A stretch of 64,000 bases of DNA from Enhydrobacter aerosaccus (lineage in GTDB: Bacteria > Pseudomonadota > Alphaproteobacteria > Reyranellales > Reyranellaceae): the NCBI GenBank assembly GCA_903832005.1, contig CAIKZO010000161.1, positions 1-64,000 of the forward strand, written 5' to 3'. Under the pieces are notes generated by a model, which had not been told where the DNA came from, did no database searches, and saw only the letters and a list, made by a program, of their open reading frames with translations. The position numbers were made by a program, and so were the translations under genes. How positions within the stretch are numbered: the first letter of the stretch is position 1; every line of letters begins with the position of its first letter. Positions 19,301-29,100 of this stretch are shown in pieces.

Positions 19301-19886
19301 GGCCTTCCGCAAGGCCGGGAGCAAAGTGCTCTACTTCGCCGGCTACAAGAAGGTGATCGACCGCTACAAGGTCGAGGAGATCGAAGCCGCGGCCGACGTG
19401 GTCGTGTGGTGCTGCGACGAGGCGCCGGGCTTTGCGCCCAGCCGCCCGCAGGACAAGTCGACGGTCGACAATATCGTCGAGACGATGCGCAAGTACGCGT
19501 CAGGCGAACTGGGCGACCAGCCGATCCCGTTCAACGCAGCCGACCGCATCGTCGCCATCGGCTCCGACGGTATGATGAACGCCGTGCGCTTGGCGCGTCA
19601 TGGTGTGCTGAAGCCGCACATGAAGGCCGGCCATCGTGCGCTGGGATCGATCAACTCCCCCATGCAATGCATGATGAAGGAGATCTGCGCCCAGTGCCTG
19701 CAGCTCCACAAGGACCCGGTGACCGGCAAGGAGACGGTGGTCTTCTCCTGCTTCAACCAGGACCAGGAACTGGACCGCGTCGACTTCGGCAACCTGCGCC
19801 AGCGGCTCCGCCAAAACGGCACGCAGGAAAAGATCGGCGCGCAGTGGATCGACCGGTCGCTCAGGAAGCTTGGCGCACGAACCTGA
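16398..19886 (+). CDS. Large fused iron-sulfur flavoprotein (GltD-like plus PyrK/FNR-like)
   Basis: This 1162-residue protein joins several redox modules. An N-terminal region of about 240 residues is unrecognised. Cys clusters at about 245-335 (CIWCHNQGKDSC, GCPLEEK, CNDCMKAC) suggest two 4Fe-4S clusters as in GltD. A FAD domain begins at VLVVGLGPAGFNLAHHL and a NAD(P) site at VVVIGGGLTAVDTATES. The C-terminal 270 residues look like a ferredoxin reductase or PyrK subunit, with a final Cys motif MKEICAQC. The likely role is NAD(P)H-linked electron transfer or bifurcation. The partner is unknown. Confidence 0.82.
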   Translation: MTAPTLAHGLSFDDLYDRDGLSKLDAAFVAWLQAANVDAHARLMAARVAPGSLAAKDESNLLIELARPLEDFVGALFGIAAETAALRQRDARFAPLYDCKRLFVQRYATRAIKPDVAAALDGAAVTDAVALPVALDDLEAWELAFALAVREAIGAEFKVDKPTLRVEALTNYAAWALHAPAGKARHREGPLFKVPHKLDFEHLVPIETEVVDGVTKLKLPRALLRHREGFALTDAGFDPVRALDHANYCIWCHNQGKDSCSKGLKDRKTGLFQKSPFGVTLAGCPLEEKISEMNLLKSEGFSIGAVAMAAVDNPLMAATGHRICNDCMKACVFQKQEPVDIPQIETRSLKDVLSLPWGFEIYSLLTRWNPLNLHRPIPRAATGRSVLVVGLGPAGFNLAHHLMNDGHTVVGIDGLKIEPLPVAQSGVEASGARQAFDAVKDIDVLREDLGDRAMAGFGGVAEYGITVRWDKNYLKLVRLLLERRQQFSMFGGVRFGGTVTVEGAFGMGFDHIALCAGAGKPTVLDMPNGLARGVRAASDFLMALQLTGAAKKDSIANLQIRLPVVVIGGGLTAVDTATESLAYYPLQVEKFLSRHETLVAERGETAVMAAMNEEEREVAAEFIAHAKAIRAERAKAAGEKRTPDIAGLVNGWGGVTIAYRRRLIDSPSYTLNHEEVFKALEEDIRFAEGLSPVAVEIDANGAAKALKVEGEQNGEKITATLPARTILVAAGTQPNTVLAREDATHAFIDGKYFRALDEAGEPATPERVCKPDDVRVLMYKHTDGRFMSFFGDLHPSFAGNVVKAMGGAKQGYPVLTRTMETLAPAQKKPAEILAEANGNWRATVVRVDRLTPTIVEVVVEAPAAARNFEPGQFYRLQNYEARSKKVDGTLLTMEGLALTGAWVDKDKGLLSLITLEMGGSSDLCAMLEPGEPVIVMGPTGTPTEIEPGETVVLAGGGLGNAVLFSIGQAFRKAGSKVLYFAGYKKVIDRYKVEEIEAAADVVVWCCDEAPGFAPSRPQDKSTVDNIVETMRKYASGELGDQPIPFNAADRIVAIGSDGMMNAVRLARHGVLKPHMKAGHRALGSINSPMQCMMKEICAQCLQLHKDPVTGKETVVFSCFNQDQELDRVDFGNLRQRLRQNGTQEKIGAQWIDRSLRKLGART

Positions 19887-20547
19887 ACAGCACCTTGTCG
19901 ACGTTGTAGTAGCGCAACTGGTCGGTGATTTTGGGGAAGTACTGGCTGCCCACGGTCACCGGCATGAAGGCATCGAGTGCCAGCGGACGGACGCCGACGG
20001 TGAAGCCAGCGTCCGAGAACGCCTTCGCGATCTGCTCCAGGGAATGATCGTAGAGAGGGATCGACGAGGTCTCCAGGATCAGCTTGCGCCAGTGCGGCCA
20101 CACGGCCGAATCGGTGTGGCACCCGACCGCCGCCACATAGGCGCCGCCGGGGCGCAGCGCCGCCTTCATGTCCTTGGCGTGGGCGGCGAGGTCGGGCAGC
20201 AGGTAGAGCACCTCGTGGCTGAAGGCGAAGTCGAAGGTGCGGCCGAGCGCGGCGGCGGCGCCCGCGACCTTGTAGTCGATCGGGCGGTGGCCCTTCAGCA
20301 TCTCGGCACGGCCGACAGATTCGCGGGCGATGTCGATGCCGACCGCCGATTTGAACGGATGCGTATCGTACAATAGGCGCAGGAAGCCGCCCTGGTTGCA
20401 GCCATAGTCCAGCACCGTCGAGGCGCTGAGATCGTGCGGCACCGAGACATCGACCATGCGTCGCCAGATCGGCGCGTGGGCCTGGCCCATGACTTCTTCG
20501 TCGGCGGGATTGCGGTTCCAGGTGGCGATCGTCGAGGGATGCAGCAT
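19861..20547 (-). CDS. SAM-dependent class I methyltransferase
   Basis: This 228-residue Rossmann-fold methyltransferase shows motif I VLDYGCNQGGFLRLL, the acidic strand-2 end VGIDIARES, and FDFAFSHEVLYLLPD with LRPGGAYVAAVG at motif IV/post-motif positions. The start at 20547 is supported by an ideal AAGGAGG a few bases upstream; longer in-frame extensions lack this. The 3' end overlaps the end of the large flavoprotein gene by 26 bases (convergent). The substrate cannot be told from sequence. Confidence 0.87.
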   Translation of the reverse strand: MLHPSTIATWNRNPADEEVMGQAHAPIWRRMVDVSVPHDLSASTVLDYGCNQGGFLRLLYDTHPFKSAVGIDIARESVGRAEMLKGHRPIDYKVAGAAAALGRTFDFAFSHEVLYLLPDLAAHAKDMKAALRPGGAYVAAVGCHTDSAVWPHWRKLILETSSIPLYDHSLEQIAKAFSDAGFTVGVRPLALDAFMPVTVGSQYFPKITDQLRYYNVDKVLFRFVRQAS

Positions 20548-20612
20548 CGCTTCCTCCTTCTGCGACGGAAAGCTTACCTGACAAATGTGGTGGGCAGCAT
20601 TACGCTGCAAGG

Positions 20613-20915
20613 ATGAACGACAAAGATCGCCCCCTGGCAAAGCCCACCGTCCAGATCGACAACGACACCGTCCTGGTGACGGAGTGGAAGTTCCCGCCGG
20701 GCGGCCACACCGGCTGGCACAAGCACATGCACGACTACGTGGTCGTGCCGGTGACGACCGGCGAATTGCACATCTTCGACGGCAAGCAGACGGTGCCGGC
20801 GCCGCTGCGCGCGGGCGTCTCCTATGCCCGCCAGATCGGGGTCGAGCACGACGTCATCAACCCGAACGACTTCGAATTCGTGTTCGTCGAGGTCGAGATC
20901 AAAGCCCAGAAATAG
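20613..20915 (+). CDS. Small cupin-domain protein
   Basis: This 100-residue protein is a single cupin barrel. The metal-binding first motif is GGHTGWHKHMHDYVVVP and the second is near YARQIGVEHDVIN. It is divergent from the methyltransferase gene. Proteins of this size are often metal-dependent dioxygenase-like or sugar-binding; no specific function can be assigned. Confidence 0.8.
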   Translation: MNDKDRPLAKPTVQIDNDTVLVTEWKFPPGGHTGWHKHMHDYVVVPVTTGELHIFDGKQTVPAPLRAGVSYARQIGVEHDVINPNDFEFVFVEVEIKAQK

Positions 20916-21078
20916 GCCCTGTTTAGTCCCCCGGCCGCGACCCCGCCGCGCAGGCGGCCTGCATTGACTTGGGCACCCCCAAGCCTCATATGAAGCCTCG
21001 CCAGCGGTCGGCCCAACCTGGGCCTCTAGTGACCGCCCCCGGAAGCCCATCGGCTGTGGGCTAAGTAACGGAAATTAA

Positions 21079-22647
<1,569 letters not shown>

Positions 22648-22652
22648 GCTCC

Positions 22653-22892
22653 ATGCAGACGATCTTCGTCATGGTGAAGTGCGACCTCGGCAAGGCCTAC
22701 GAGGTTGCCGATGAAGCAGTCGCGGTCGAGCACGTGTCGGAAGTCTATTCGACTTCCGGCCAGTACGACCTTCTGATGAAGTGCTACCTCGACGACAAGA
22801 CCGACATCGGTCATTTCGTCACCAGCCAGATCCAGACGCTGGCCGGGGTGAAGGACACCTTTACCCTCATCACCTTCAAGGCGTTCGCCTGA
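22653..22892 (+). CDS. Stand-alone Lrp/AsnC ligand-binding (RAM) domain protein
   Basis: This 79-residue protein is just the alpha/beta sandwich ligand-binding domain of Lrp/AsnC regulators, without a DNA-binding helix-turn-helix. The pattern FVMVKCDLGKAYEVADE, VSEVYSTSGQYDLLMKCYLD and VKDTFTLITFKAF fits the family. Such small RAM proteins bind amino acids or modulate full-length Lrp proteins. It begins 5 bases after the helicase stop, so the two are co-transcribed. Confidence 0.88.
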   Translation: MQTIFVMVKCDLGKAYEVADEAVAVEHVSEVYSTSGQYDLLMKCYLDDKTDIGHFVTSQIQTLAGVKDTFTLITFKAFA

Positions 22893-24037
22893 GCCTCTCG
22901 GAGCCTCGTCAGCATCTGCCGCGCGGCGAGGACTTCCTGCTCCTGCCGCCTGCGCTCCAGCCTTACGCCTATCGCATCGTCGACAAACTCTTCGCCCATC
23001 GCGTGGTGAAGGCGGGCCCGTCGCCGCGTATGTTGCCGCGTGGCGAGGAGATCGCGCCGCGTTACGTGGCCGGTGGACAGGAGCACGACGTCGGCTCCTT
23101 CATGGATCGCAACACCATCGTCGGACTGCTGGTGATCCGCCATGGCAAGATCGTGCTGGAGCGATATGGGCTGGGCCTCCAGGAACACGACCGCTGGTCG
23201 ACCATGTCGACCGTGAAGTCGATGACGGCGATGCTGGTTGGTGCCGCGGTGCGTGACGGCGCGCTCAAGTCGATCGACGAGCCGCTCACGCAGTACCTGC
23301 CGAAGCTGCGCAACTCGGCCTACGAGGGCGTGACCTTGCGGCACGTGCTCACCATGTCGTCGGGCACGCGTTGGACCGAGGACTACACCGACCGCAATTC
23401 GGACGTGAACCGCTACTCGAAGTCGCTGGCCGACAAGGTGCCGGGCGGCGTGCTCGCGCTGATGGCGTCGCTCCCGCGCGATCACGCGCCGGGCGGCACC
23501 TTTCTCTACAATTCGGGCGACACCTATCTGCTGGGTGCGGCGCTGACCGCGGCGGTCGGCAAGCCGCTGGCCGACTACATGTCGGAGACGATCTGGCAGC
23601 CGATGGGCATGGAGTGCGACGCCTTCTACACGCTGGAAAGCGACGGCGGCCAGGAGATCGGCGGCAGCCGCGCCGGCATCGTGCTGCGCGACTTCGGCCG
23701 CTTCGGCCAGTTCGTGTTGAACGACGGCGTGATCGACGGCCCAGATGGGGGCAAGCGCGTGTTGCCCGAGGGCTGGGTGACCGCCGCCGCAACGCCGGCC
23801 TTCACGCTTGTCACGCAACCGGTCAGCGACATCACCCATTACGGCTTCAGCTGGTGGCTGGGCGACGGCGTCATGTCGGCACTGGGTCATGCCGGCCAGC
23901 GCATCGATGTCTTCCGAGACGAAGGCCTGGTGGTCGTGACTCTGGGCGCCTTTCCCGAGCCGATGTACGTGTGGCCGGGCGATCATCATCGCCGCAACGA
24001 GGTCGTCGAATTCACCAAAGCCGTGCGCGCGACATGA
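22889..24037 (+). CDS. Beta-lactamase-family serine hydrolase
   Basis: This is a penicillin-binding-protein-fold hydrolase of about 382 residues. The SxxK nucleophile is STVK, followed by the YNSGDTYLL element and a C-terminal SALGHAGQ in place of KTG. Similar enzymes include 6-aminohexanoate-dimer hydrolases and esterases. The start is uncertain: coding character extends to the end of the upstream gene, where only a CTG at 22889 (CTGA overlap) is available; the first in-frame ATG is near 23030. The stop overlaps the next gene as ATGA. Confidence 0.82.
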   Translation: MSLSEPRQHLPRGEDFLLLPPALQPYAYRIVDKLFAHRVVKAGPSPRMLPRGEEIAPRYVAGGQEHDVGSFMDRNTIVGLLVIRHGKIVLERYGLGLQEHDRWSTMSTVKSMTAMLVGAAVRDGALKSIDEPLTQYLPKLRNSAYEGVTLRHVLTMSSGTRWTEDYTDRNSDVNRYSKSLADKVPGGVLALMASLPRDHAPGGTFLYNSGDTYLLGAALTAAVGKPLADYMSETIWQPMGMECDAFYTLESDGGQEIGGSRAGIVLRDFGRFGQFVLNDGVIDGPDGGKRVLPEGWVTAAATPAFTLVTQPVSDITHYGFSWWLGDGVMSALGHAGQRIDVFRDEGLVVVTLGAFPEPMYVWPGDHHRRNEVVEFTKAVRAT

Positions 24038-24642
24038 CCGGCGGGCAGGCGGCGCTGGCTCTTTGGGTCGACATCGATGCGGCCGACGATGCCCAGTTCG
24101 AGCATTGGCATAGCCGCGAGCATGTGCAGGAGCGGGTCGGTTGTCCCGGCTGGCTGCGCGGCAGCCGCTTCAAGGGCGTCGACAGGCCCGGCCGCTATCT
24201 CCTGTTCTATGACGCCGAGACGACGGCCGCCTTCGAGAGCGAGGAATACTACGCGCGCCTGCGCAATCCATCGGAGATGAGCCGCGCGATCTTCCCGAAA
24301 TTCCGCGAGACCTGGCGCACGGCCTGCAAGGTCGAGCAGCGCTGGGGCGAGGGTATTGGCGCTGCCGTCCTGACGGTGCGCATGAAGGCCGCCAACACTG
24401 CGCCCTTCGAGAAGCTTGCGGGGCTCGAGACGGCCCGTGTCGACCTGCTGATCGGCCAGCAGAATGTCGGGCAGGCCCACACGACGGAGAAGGATTTGCG
24501 CGCCGCGCCCGATCGCCAGATCGAATGCGCGCTGGTCGCGTTCTTCTGGTCGGTCGAGGCCGCGCGCGCGGCGCGTGCCCGTCACGCGCCGGAGGGCGAG
24601 ATCTTTGCGCTTCGGCATACCGTGTCGAAGGGCGACCTGTAG
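24034..24642 (+). CDS. Conserved hypothetical protein, EthD-like ferredoxin fold
   Basis: This 202-residue protein has two halves that each resemble a dimeric alpha-beta barrel of the EthD type. The first is clearest (LWVDIDAADDAQFEHWHSRE, then GRYLLFYDAE). No catalytic motif was recognised. It overlaps the serine hydrolase stop (ATGA), so the two are translationally coupled and may act on the same compound. Confidence 0.75.
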   Translation: MTGGQAALALWVDIDAADDAQFEHWHSREHVQERVGCPGWLRGSRFKGVDRPGRYLLFYDAETTAAFESEEYYARLRNPSEMSRAIFPKFRETWRTACKVEQRWGEGIGAAVLTVRMKAANTAPFEKLAGLETARVDLLIGQQNVGQAHTTEKDLRAAPDRQIECALVAFFWSVEAARAARARHAPEGEIFALRHTVSKGDL

Positions 24643-24667
24643 TCGACGTCACGTGAAACGTCTTTCG

Positions 24668-25201
24668 ATGCTCTTCGCGCGCTACGTGGCGCACCCCGAT
24701 CCGTTGGCCGCCGCCGGCAATCTCGTGGCGCTGCTGGTCGGCTCCAACCAGCCGCTCTATCCCTTGGCGCTCCATTGGGCGACGGGTGCGGACGTGACCG
24801 GGCTCTTCATCTGCTTCCTGTCGGCGCCGTGTTTCCTCGCGGTGCCGTTCGTCGCGCGCCGCAGTTCGTTGGCGGGGCGCGTGATGCTGGTCCTGGTCGG
24901 CTCCGTCGACACCTTCGTCAGCGTCAAGGTGTACGGCCAGGCGGGCGGCAGCGAACTCTACCTGGGGCCTTGCCTGATGCTGGCCGCGATGTTGTTCCGC
25001 AAGAGCGAGCGGTGGCTGTCATATGGGCTGATAGGCCTGATCGTCGTCGGACTTGTCGGCCTGCACGACCACTATGGCGTATCGTTTCTCGCGTGGTCCG
25101 CCCCGGACTACGCGACGATGATGAACTTCAACATCTTCTCCGTCGCCATGCTGACGGCGTTGATCGGCCTCAGCGTCGGACGCGCCCGCGGTAACGGCTA
25201 G
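24668..25201 (+). CDS. Integral membrane protein of unknown function
   Basis: This 177-residue protein has about five hydrophobic segments (for example LFICFLSAPCFLAVPFV, VMLVLVGSVDTFVSV, LIGLIVVGLVGL). It resembles membrane-sensor halves found without output domains, but no family is certain. The ATG at 24668 is used; a GTG at 24653 is in frame. It follows the EthD-like gene by 25 bases on the same strand. Confidence 0.7.
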   Translation: MLFARYVAHPDPLAAAGNLVALLVGSNQPLYPLALHWATGADVTGLFICFLSAPCFLAVPFVARRSSLAGRVMLVLVGSVDTFVSVKVYGQAGGSELYLGPCLMLAAMLFRKSERWLSYGLIGLIVVGLVGLHDHYGVSFLAWSAPDYATMMNFNIFSVAMLTALIGLSVGRARGNG

Positions 25202-25212
25202 AGCAGCACCAC

Positions 25213-25818
25213 CTAAGTGAGGCGCAGTAGCCCTCCGAGCAAAGTCGCCACCATCAGGAACGCGGATGTACCCGCGAGACCGGCCGCGGCGCCATATACG
25301 ATAGGCCCTGACATACCGGGATTGTTGCGAGAGAGAGTGGAGATCGGCTGGCCGGTTCGGCGATCGATCCAGCGCAATGGGACGATAAAGGTTCCTCCGA
25401 TCAGATAGGCGGGAGGTCCCCATGCAGACGCTCCAAACGCCCATGCTCCGACTGGTCCTACCAGGAGGAAGGAAATGCCGTTGCTCCCTATTCCGTGAAG
25501 CAGCGCGGATACTCCAGCAACGAGGCCAATCATCCAGAATGACAGGCCGATCGTCATGAAGATCACCCAAATAGTATCGACTACTGGACGGTGGGTCTGA
25601 GCCGGCCTCCAGGCGAGAACGCCCGTGAGAAAGCTGCCGAGCAAAGCATACGGCATGGCAGAATTCGCCATGCCATAGGTAGCCAATTTTTCAGGATCTG
25701 TGGTCGGGAATGAAATTCCCTGCGGCGCTATGGTGAGAGTAAGGAAAGCTGTTGCCGCCAGCACTAATCCATAAGCAAGGCGCTTGAGATGTTGGTTGCG
25801 CCTTGCCGCATCGATCAT
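25213..25818 (-). CDS. Hypothetical membrane protein
   Basis: This 201-residue protein has about five membrane segments (YGLVLAATAFLTLTIAP, FMTIGLSFWMIGLVAGVSAL and a C-terminal GPIVYGAAAGLAGTSAFL). No family was recognised. The DNA is visibly less GC-rich than its neighbours, with many A/T third positions, which may mark recent acquisition. An open frame continues upstream through the amidohydrolase gene, but the ATG at 25818 is the sensible start. Confidence 0.7.
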   Translation of the reverse strand: MIDAARRNQHLKRLAYGLVLAATAFLTLTIAPQGISFPTTDPEKLATYGMANSAMPYALLGSFLTGVLAWRPAQTHRPVVDTIWVIFMTIGLSFWMIGLVAGVSALLHGIGSNGISFLLVGPVGAWAFGASAWGPPAYLIGGTFIVPLRWIDRRTGQPISTLSRNNPGMSGPIVYGAAAGLAGTSAFLMVATLLGGLLRLT

Positions 25819-25835
25819 CGACACGGGTTGGTGTC

Positions 25836-26978
25836 TCAGTTCGTCAGCCCGTAGAACTTGCCGGCGTTGGTGCAGGTGATCATCTTCACCTGCTCGGCCG
25901 GCACGTCGGCGAACTGCTCGCGGATGTACTTGTCGGAGTGCGGCCAGACGCCGTCGCCGTGCGGATAGTCGGAGCCCCACATCAGGCTCTCCGCGCCCAT
26001 GTCGTCGATCAGCTTGGCGCCGATGCGGTCGAACTGGAACGTGGCCTTGCACTGGCGGCGCCAATAGTCCGACGGCTTCATCTTGAGGCCGAGATCGAAG
26101 AAGCGGTCCTCCCACTCGAAGTCCATGCGGTCGAGCGCATAGGGGATCCAGCCGCAGCCCGATTCGCCGAAGGCGATGCGGACGTTGGGGTAACGCTCCA
26201 GCACGTTGGCGCCCATGATCGCGGCCAGGATGTTCACCAGGTTCATCTGGAAGCCCGAGACCACGGTGAAGAACACCGAGCGGCCCACCCGGCCAGGATG
26301 CTTGCTGATCGTGTCCGGCGGCACGTTCGGGAAAGTGTGGAAGTGCAAGGGCAGCTGCACCTCGTTCACCGCCTTCCACAGCGGCTCCCACATCGGATGC
26401 CACATCGGCTCCATGTCCCACGAGCAGGAAAGCTCGAGGCCGCGGATGCCCATCTTGGCGACGCGATGGATTTCCTTCACCGCGGCGTCGATGTCGCCGT
26501 AGGGCAGGCAGGCGAGGCCGATGTGCCGGTCGGGATAGTGGCTGCAAAACTCCTTCAGCCAGTCGTTGTAGATGCGCAGCATCTCGTTGCCGGCCTCGCG
26601 GTCGTTGAGGCGGCTGGCGGCGCCCAGGATGCCGTAGATCACCTCGGCATCGACGCCGTCGCGGTCGAGATCCTTGATGCGCAGATGCGGATCGGAGATG
26701 CGGCGAATGTCCTTGGCGCCGTCGTCGTAGAGGCCGGTCTCGGCCATGATGTCGACCCTGCCATGCTTGCCGGGCACGAACTTGGAGCCGGCCGGGCCGA
26801 CGCCGTTCTTGAAGCCGAAGGTGGCGCCGTTCCTGGCCATCCATTTCGGGCCTTCGTCGGTGTCGGCGACGTAGGGCATGCGGTCCTTGAGCTCGCGCGG
26901 CGCCATCGAGGTGAACAGCTCGGGCGGCATCCAGGGAAGGTCGAGATGGCTATCGGCCGAAATGCGTTTGTATTGCAT
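25836..26978 (-). CDS. Amidohydrolase (amidohydrolase-2/ACMSD-like)
   Basis: This 380-residue metal-dependent hydrolase or decarboxylase has a TIM-barrel pattern. The N-terminal metal motif appears as SADSHLDLPW, with His in LPLHFHTFPN and the late Asp in GSDYPHGDG. It resembles the 4-oxalomesaconate hydratase/ACMSD superfamily enzymes used in aromatic breakdown. Substrate unknown. It is divergent from the Gfa and GMC genes. Confidence 0.85.
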   Translation of the reverse strand: MQYKRISADSHLDLPWMPPELFTSMAPRELKDRMPYVADTDEGPKWMARNGATFGFKNGVGPAGSKFVPGKHGRVDIMAETGLYDDGAKDIRRISDPHLRIKDLDRDGVDAEVIYGILGAASRLNDREAGNEMLRIYNDWLKEFCSHYPDRHIGLACLPYGDIDAAVKEIHRVAKMGIRGLELSCSWDMEPMWHPMWEPLWKAVNEVQLPLHFHTFPNVPPDTISKHPGRVGRSVFFTVVSGFQMNLVNILAAIMGANVLERYPNVRIAFGESGCGWIPYALDRMDFEWEDRFFDLGLKMKPSDYWRRQCKATFQFDRIGAKLIDDMGAESLMWGSDYPHGDGVWPHSDKYIREQFADVPAEQVKMITCTNAGKFYGLTN

Positions 26979-27067
26979 GGCATTTTCTCCCGGTTTCCCG
27001 AATTATGCGCCGTCCGGCGGACCGGGCAATGGCGGGATTTCGCCAAAGGATCAGGACAGGAGGCGAC

Positions 27068-27466
27068 ATGAAGGGCAGCTGTTTGTGCGGTGCGGTGACG
27101 TACGAGGCCGATGTGTCCAGCATCGCCATGGGCCATTGCTCCTGCCACACCTGCCGCAAGGCGCACGCGGCGGCGTTCACCACCACCGGCCGGGTGCCGC
27201 GCGAAAAATTCAAATGGCTGAGCGGCGCCGACAAGCTCACCGTCTTCGAATCCTCGCCCGGCAAGAACCGGCACTTCTGCTCGGTGTGCGGCAGCCACCT
27301 GATCGCCGAGCGCCCGGCCGAGCCGCAGGTGATCCTGCGCACCGCCACGCTCGACGACGATCCCGGCAGCAAGCCTGTGGTCCATATCTGGCAGAGCCAC
27401 GAGGTGCCGTGGCTCGACTATACGGGCGAGATGAAACGCTTCCCTGAATGGCCGCCCGGACGATGA
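27068..27466 (+). CDS. GFA-family zinc-binding protein
   Basis: This 132-residue protein belongs to the glutathione-dependent formaldehyde-activating enzyme (Gfa/CENP-V) fold. The two zinc sites are formed by CLCGAV, CSCHTCRK and FCSVCGSH. The start at 27068 has AGGAGG upstream. True Gfa is about 190 residues, so this shorter member may bind another thiol adduct. It overlaps the next gene as ATGA. Confidence 0.9.
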   Translation: MKGSCLCGAVTYEADVSSIAMGHCSCHTCRKAHAAAFTTTGRVPREKFKWLSGADKLTVFESSPGKNRHFCSVCGSHLIAERPAEPQVILRTATLDDDPGSKPVVHIWQSHEVPWLDYTGEMKRFPEWPPGR

Positions 27467-29100
27467 CCACCGACGTTGCCCGTCTCGATGGAGACTTCGA
27501 CTACATCGTCGTCGGCGCAGGCTCGGCGGGCTGCGTGCTGGCCAACCGGCTGTCGGCCGATCCGAAGAACCGCGTGCTGGTGCTCGAGGCCGGCGGCAAG
27601 GACAACTGGATCTGGTTCCACATCCCGGTGGGCTATCTGTTCGCTATGGGCAATCCGCGCGCGGACTGGATGTTCCAGACCGAGAAGGAGGCGGGGCTGA
27701 ACGGCCGCGCGCTCAACTATCCGCGCGGCAAAGTGGTGGGCGGCTGCTCGGCGATCAACGGCATGATCTCGATGCGCGGCCAGGCGGCCGACTACGATCA
27801 CTGGCGCCAGCTCGGCCTGTCGGGCTGGGGCTGGGACGACGTGTTGCCGGTGTTCAAGAAGCTCGACAATCATTTCCTGGGCGAGACCGAGCATCACGGC
27901 GCCGGGGGCGAGTGGCGGGTGGAGCAGCCGCGCGTGAAATGGGACGTGCTCGAGGCCGTCATCGCGGCGGCGGGCGAGATGGGGATTCCCAAGACGTCGA
28001 ACTTCAATACCGGCGACAACACGGGCGTGGGCGCCTTCCACGTGAACCAGAAGCGGGGCGTGCGGCTCTCGGCGGCCAGCGCCTTCCTGAAGCCGGTGCT
28101 GTCGCGGCCGAACCTGCGGCTCGAGACCGGCGTGCTGGTCGAGAAGATCGTGTTCGAGGGCACGCGCGCCGTGGGCGTGCGCTTCCGGCAGAACGGGCGG
28201 CTGGTCGAGGCGCGCGCCAGGGGCGAGGTCGTGCTGGCGGCGGGCGCGGTGGGCTCGCCGCAGATCCTGCAGCTCTCGGGCGTCGGACCGGCCGAGTGGC
28301 TGGCCGATCAGGGCATCTCATCCGTGATCGATCGTCCCGGCGTGGGCCGCAATCTACAGGATCACCTGCAGCAGCGTGCGATCTTCAAGGTGAGCGGCGT
28401 CAAGACGCTGAACGAGACCTATCACTCGCTGGTCAAGCGCGCGCTGATGGGCATGGAATATGCACTGTTCCAGACGGGGCCGCTCACCATGGCGCCCTCG
28501 CAGCTCGGCATCTTCACCGTTTCCTCGCCGGATCATGAACGCACCAACATCGAATTCCACGTCCAGCCGCTCTCGCTCGACAAGTTCGGCGAGCCGCTGC
28601 ATCGCTTTCCGGCCATCACCGTCAGCGCCTGCAATCTGCGTCCGACGTCGCGCGGCACGATCCGGCTGCGCTCCGCCGATCCCGCGGCCAAGCCGATGAT
28701 CGCGCCCAATTACCTGTCGACGCCGGAGGACCGAAGGGTGGCCGCCGACGCGATCCGGGTCACGCGCCGCCTGATGCAGCAGCCCGCGCTGCAGCCCTAT
28801 CATCCCGAGGAGTATCTGCCGGGTCCGAGCGTGGGCAACGACGAGGCCTCGCTGGCCAAGGCGGCCGGCGACATCGGCACGACGATCTTCCATCCCGTCG
28901 GCACGGCCAAGATGGGCCTGCCGTCCGATCCCATGGCGGTGGTCGACGAGCGGCTCCGCGTCTTCGGCCTCGACGGCCTGCGCGTCATCGACGCCTCGGT
29001 GATGCCCACGATCACCTCGGGCAACACCAACACGCCCACCATCATGATCGCCGACAAGGGTGCGCGCATGATGATGGAAGACGCGCGGAGACCGGCATGA
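27463..29100 (+). CDS. GMC-family FAD oxidoreductase (choline dehydrogenase-like)
   Basis: This 545-residue flavoprotein oxidises an alcohol, passing electrons to a quinone or dye-type acceptor. The FAD motif is YIVVGAGSAGCVLANRLS, with the second GMC signature near LAAGAVGSPQILQLSGVGP. The C-terminal active site is HPVGTAKMG and NTNTPTIMIADKGARMM. An ATGA overlap with the Gfa gene supports the start at 27463. It overlaps the following binding-protein gene, so uptake and oxidation of one compound may be linked. Confidence 0.93.
   Translation: MTTDVARLDGDFDYIVVGAGSAGCVLANRLSADPKNRVLVLEAGGKDNWIWFHIPVGYLFAMGNPRADWMFQTEKEAGLNGRALNYPRGKVVGGCSAINGMISMRGQAADYDHWRQLGLSGWGWDDVLPVFKKLDNHFLGETEHHGAGGEWRVEQPRVKWDVLEAVIAAAGEMGIPKTSNFNTGDNTGVGAFHVNQKRGVRLSAASAFLKPVLSRPNLRLETGVLVEKIVFEGTRAVGVRFRQNGRLVEARARGEVVLAAGAVGSPQILQLSGVGPAEWLADQGISSVIDRPGVGRNLQDHLQQRAIFKVSGVKTLNETYHSLVKRALMGMEYALFQTGPLTMAPSQLGIFTVSSPDHERTNIEFHVQPLSLDKFGEPLHRFPAITVSACNLRPTSRGTIRLRSADPAAKPMIAPNYLSTPEDRRVAADAIRVTRRLMQQPALQPYHPEEYLPGPSVGNDEASLAKAAGDIGTTIFHPVGTAKMGLPSDPMAVVDERLRVFGLDGLRVIDASVMPTITSGNTNTPTIMIADKGARMMMEDARRPA

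Noticed and set aside
25213-26844. Single 543-residue protein joining the membrane protein with upstream sequence
   Set aside because: The first 340 residues are the shadow of the amidohydrolase gene; an internal ATG gives a normal membrane protein.
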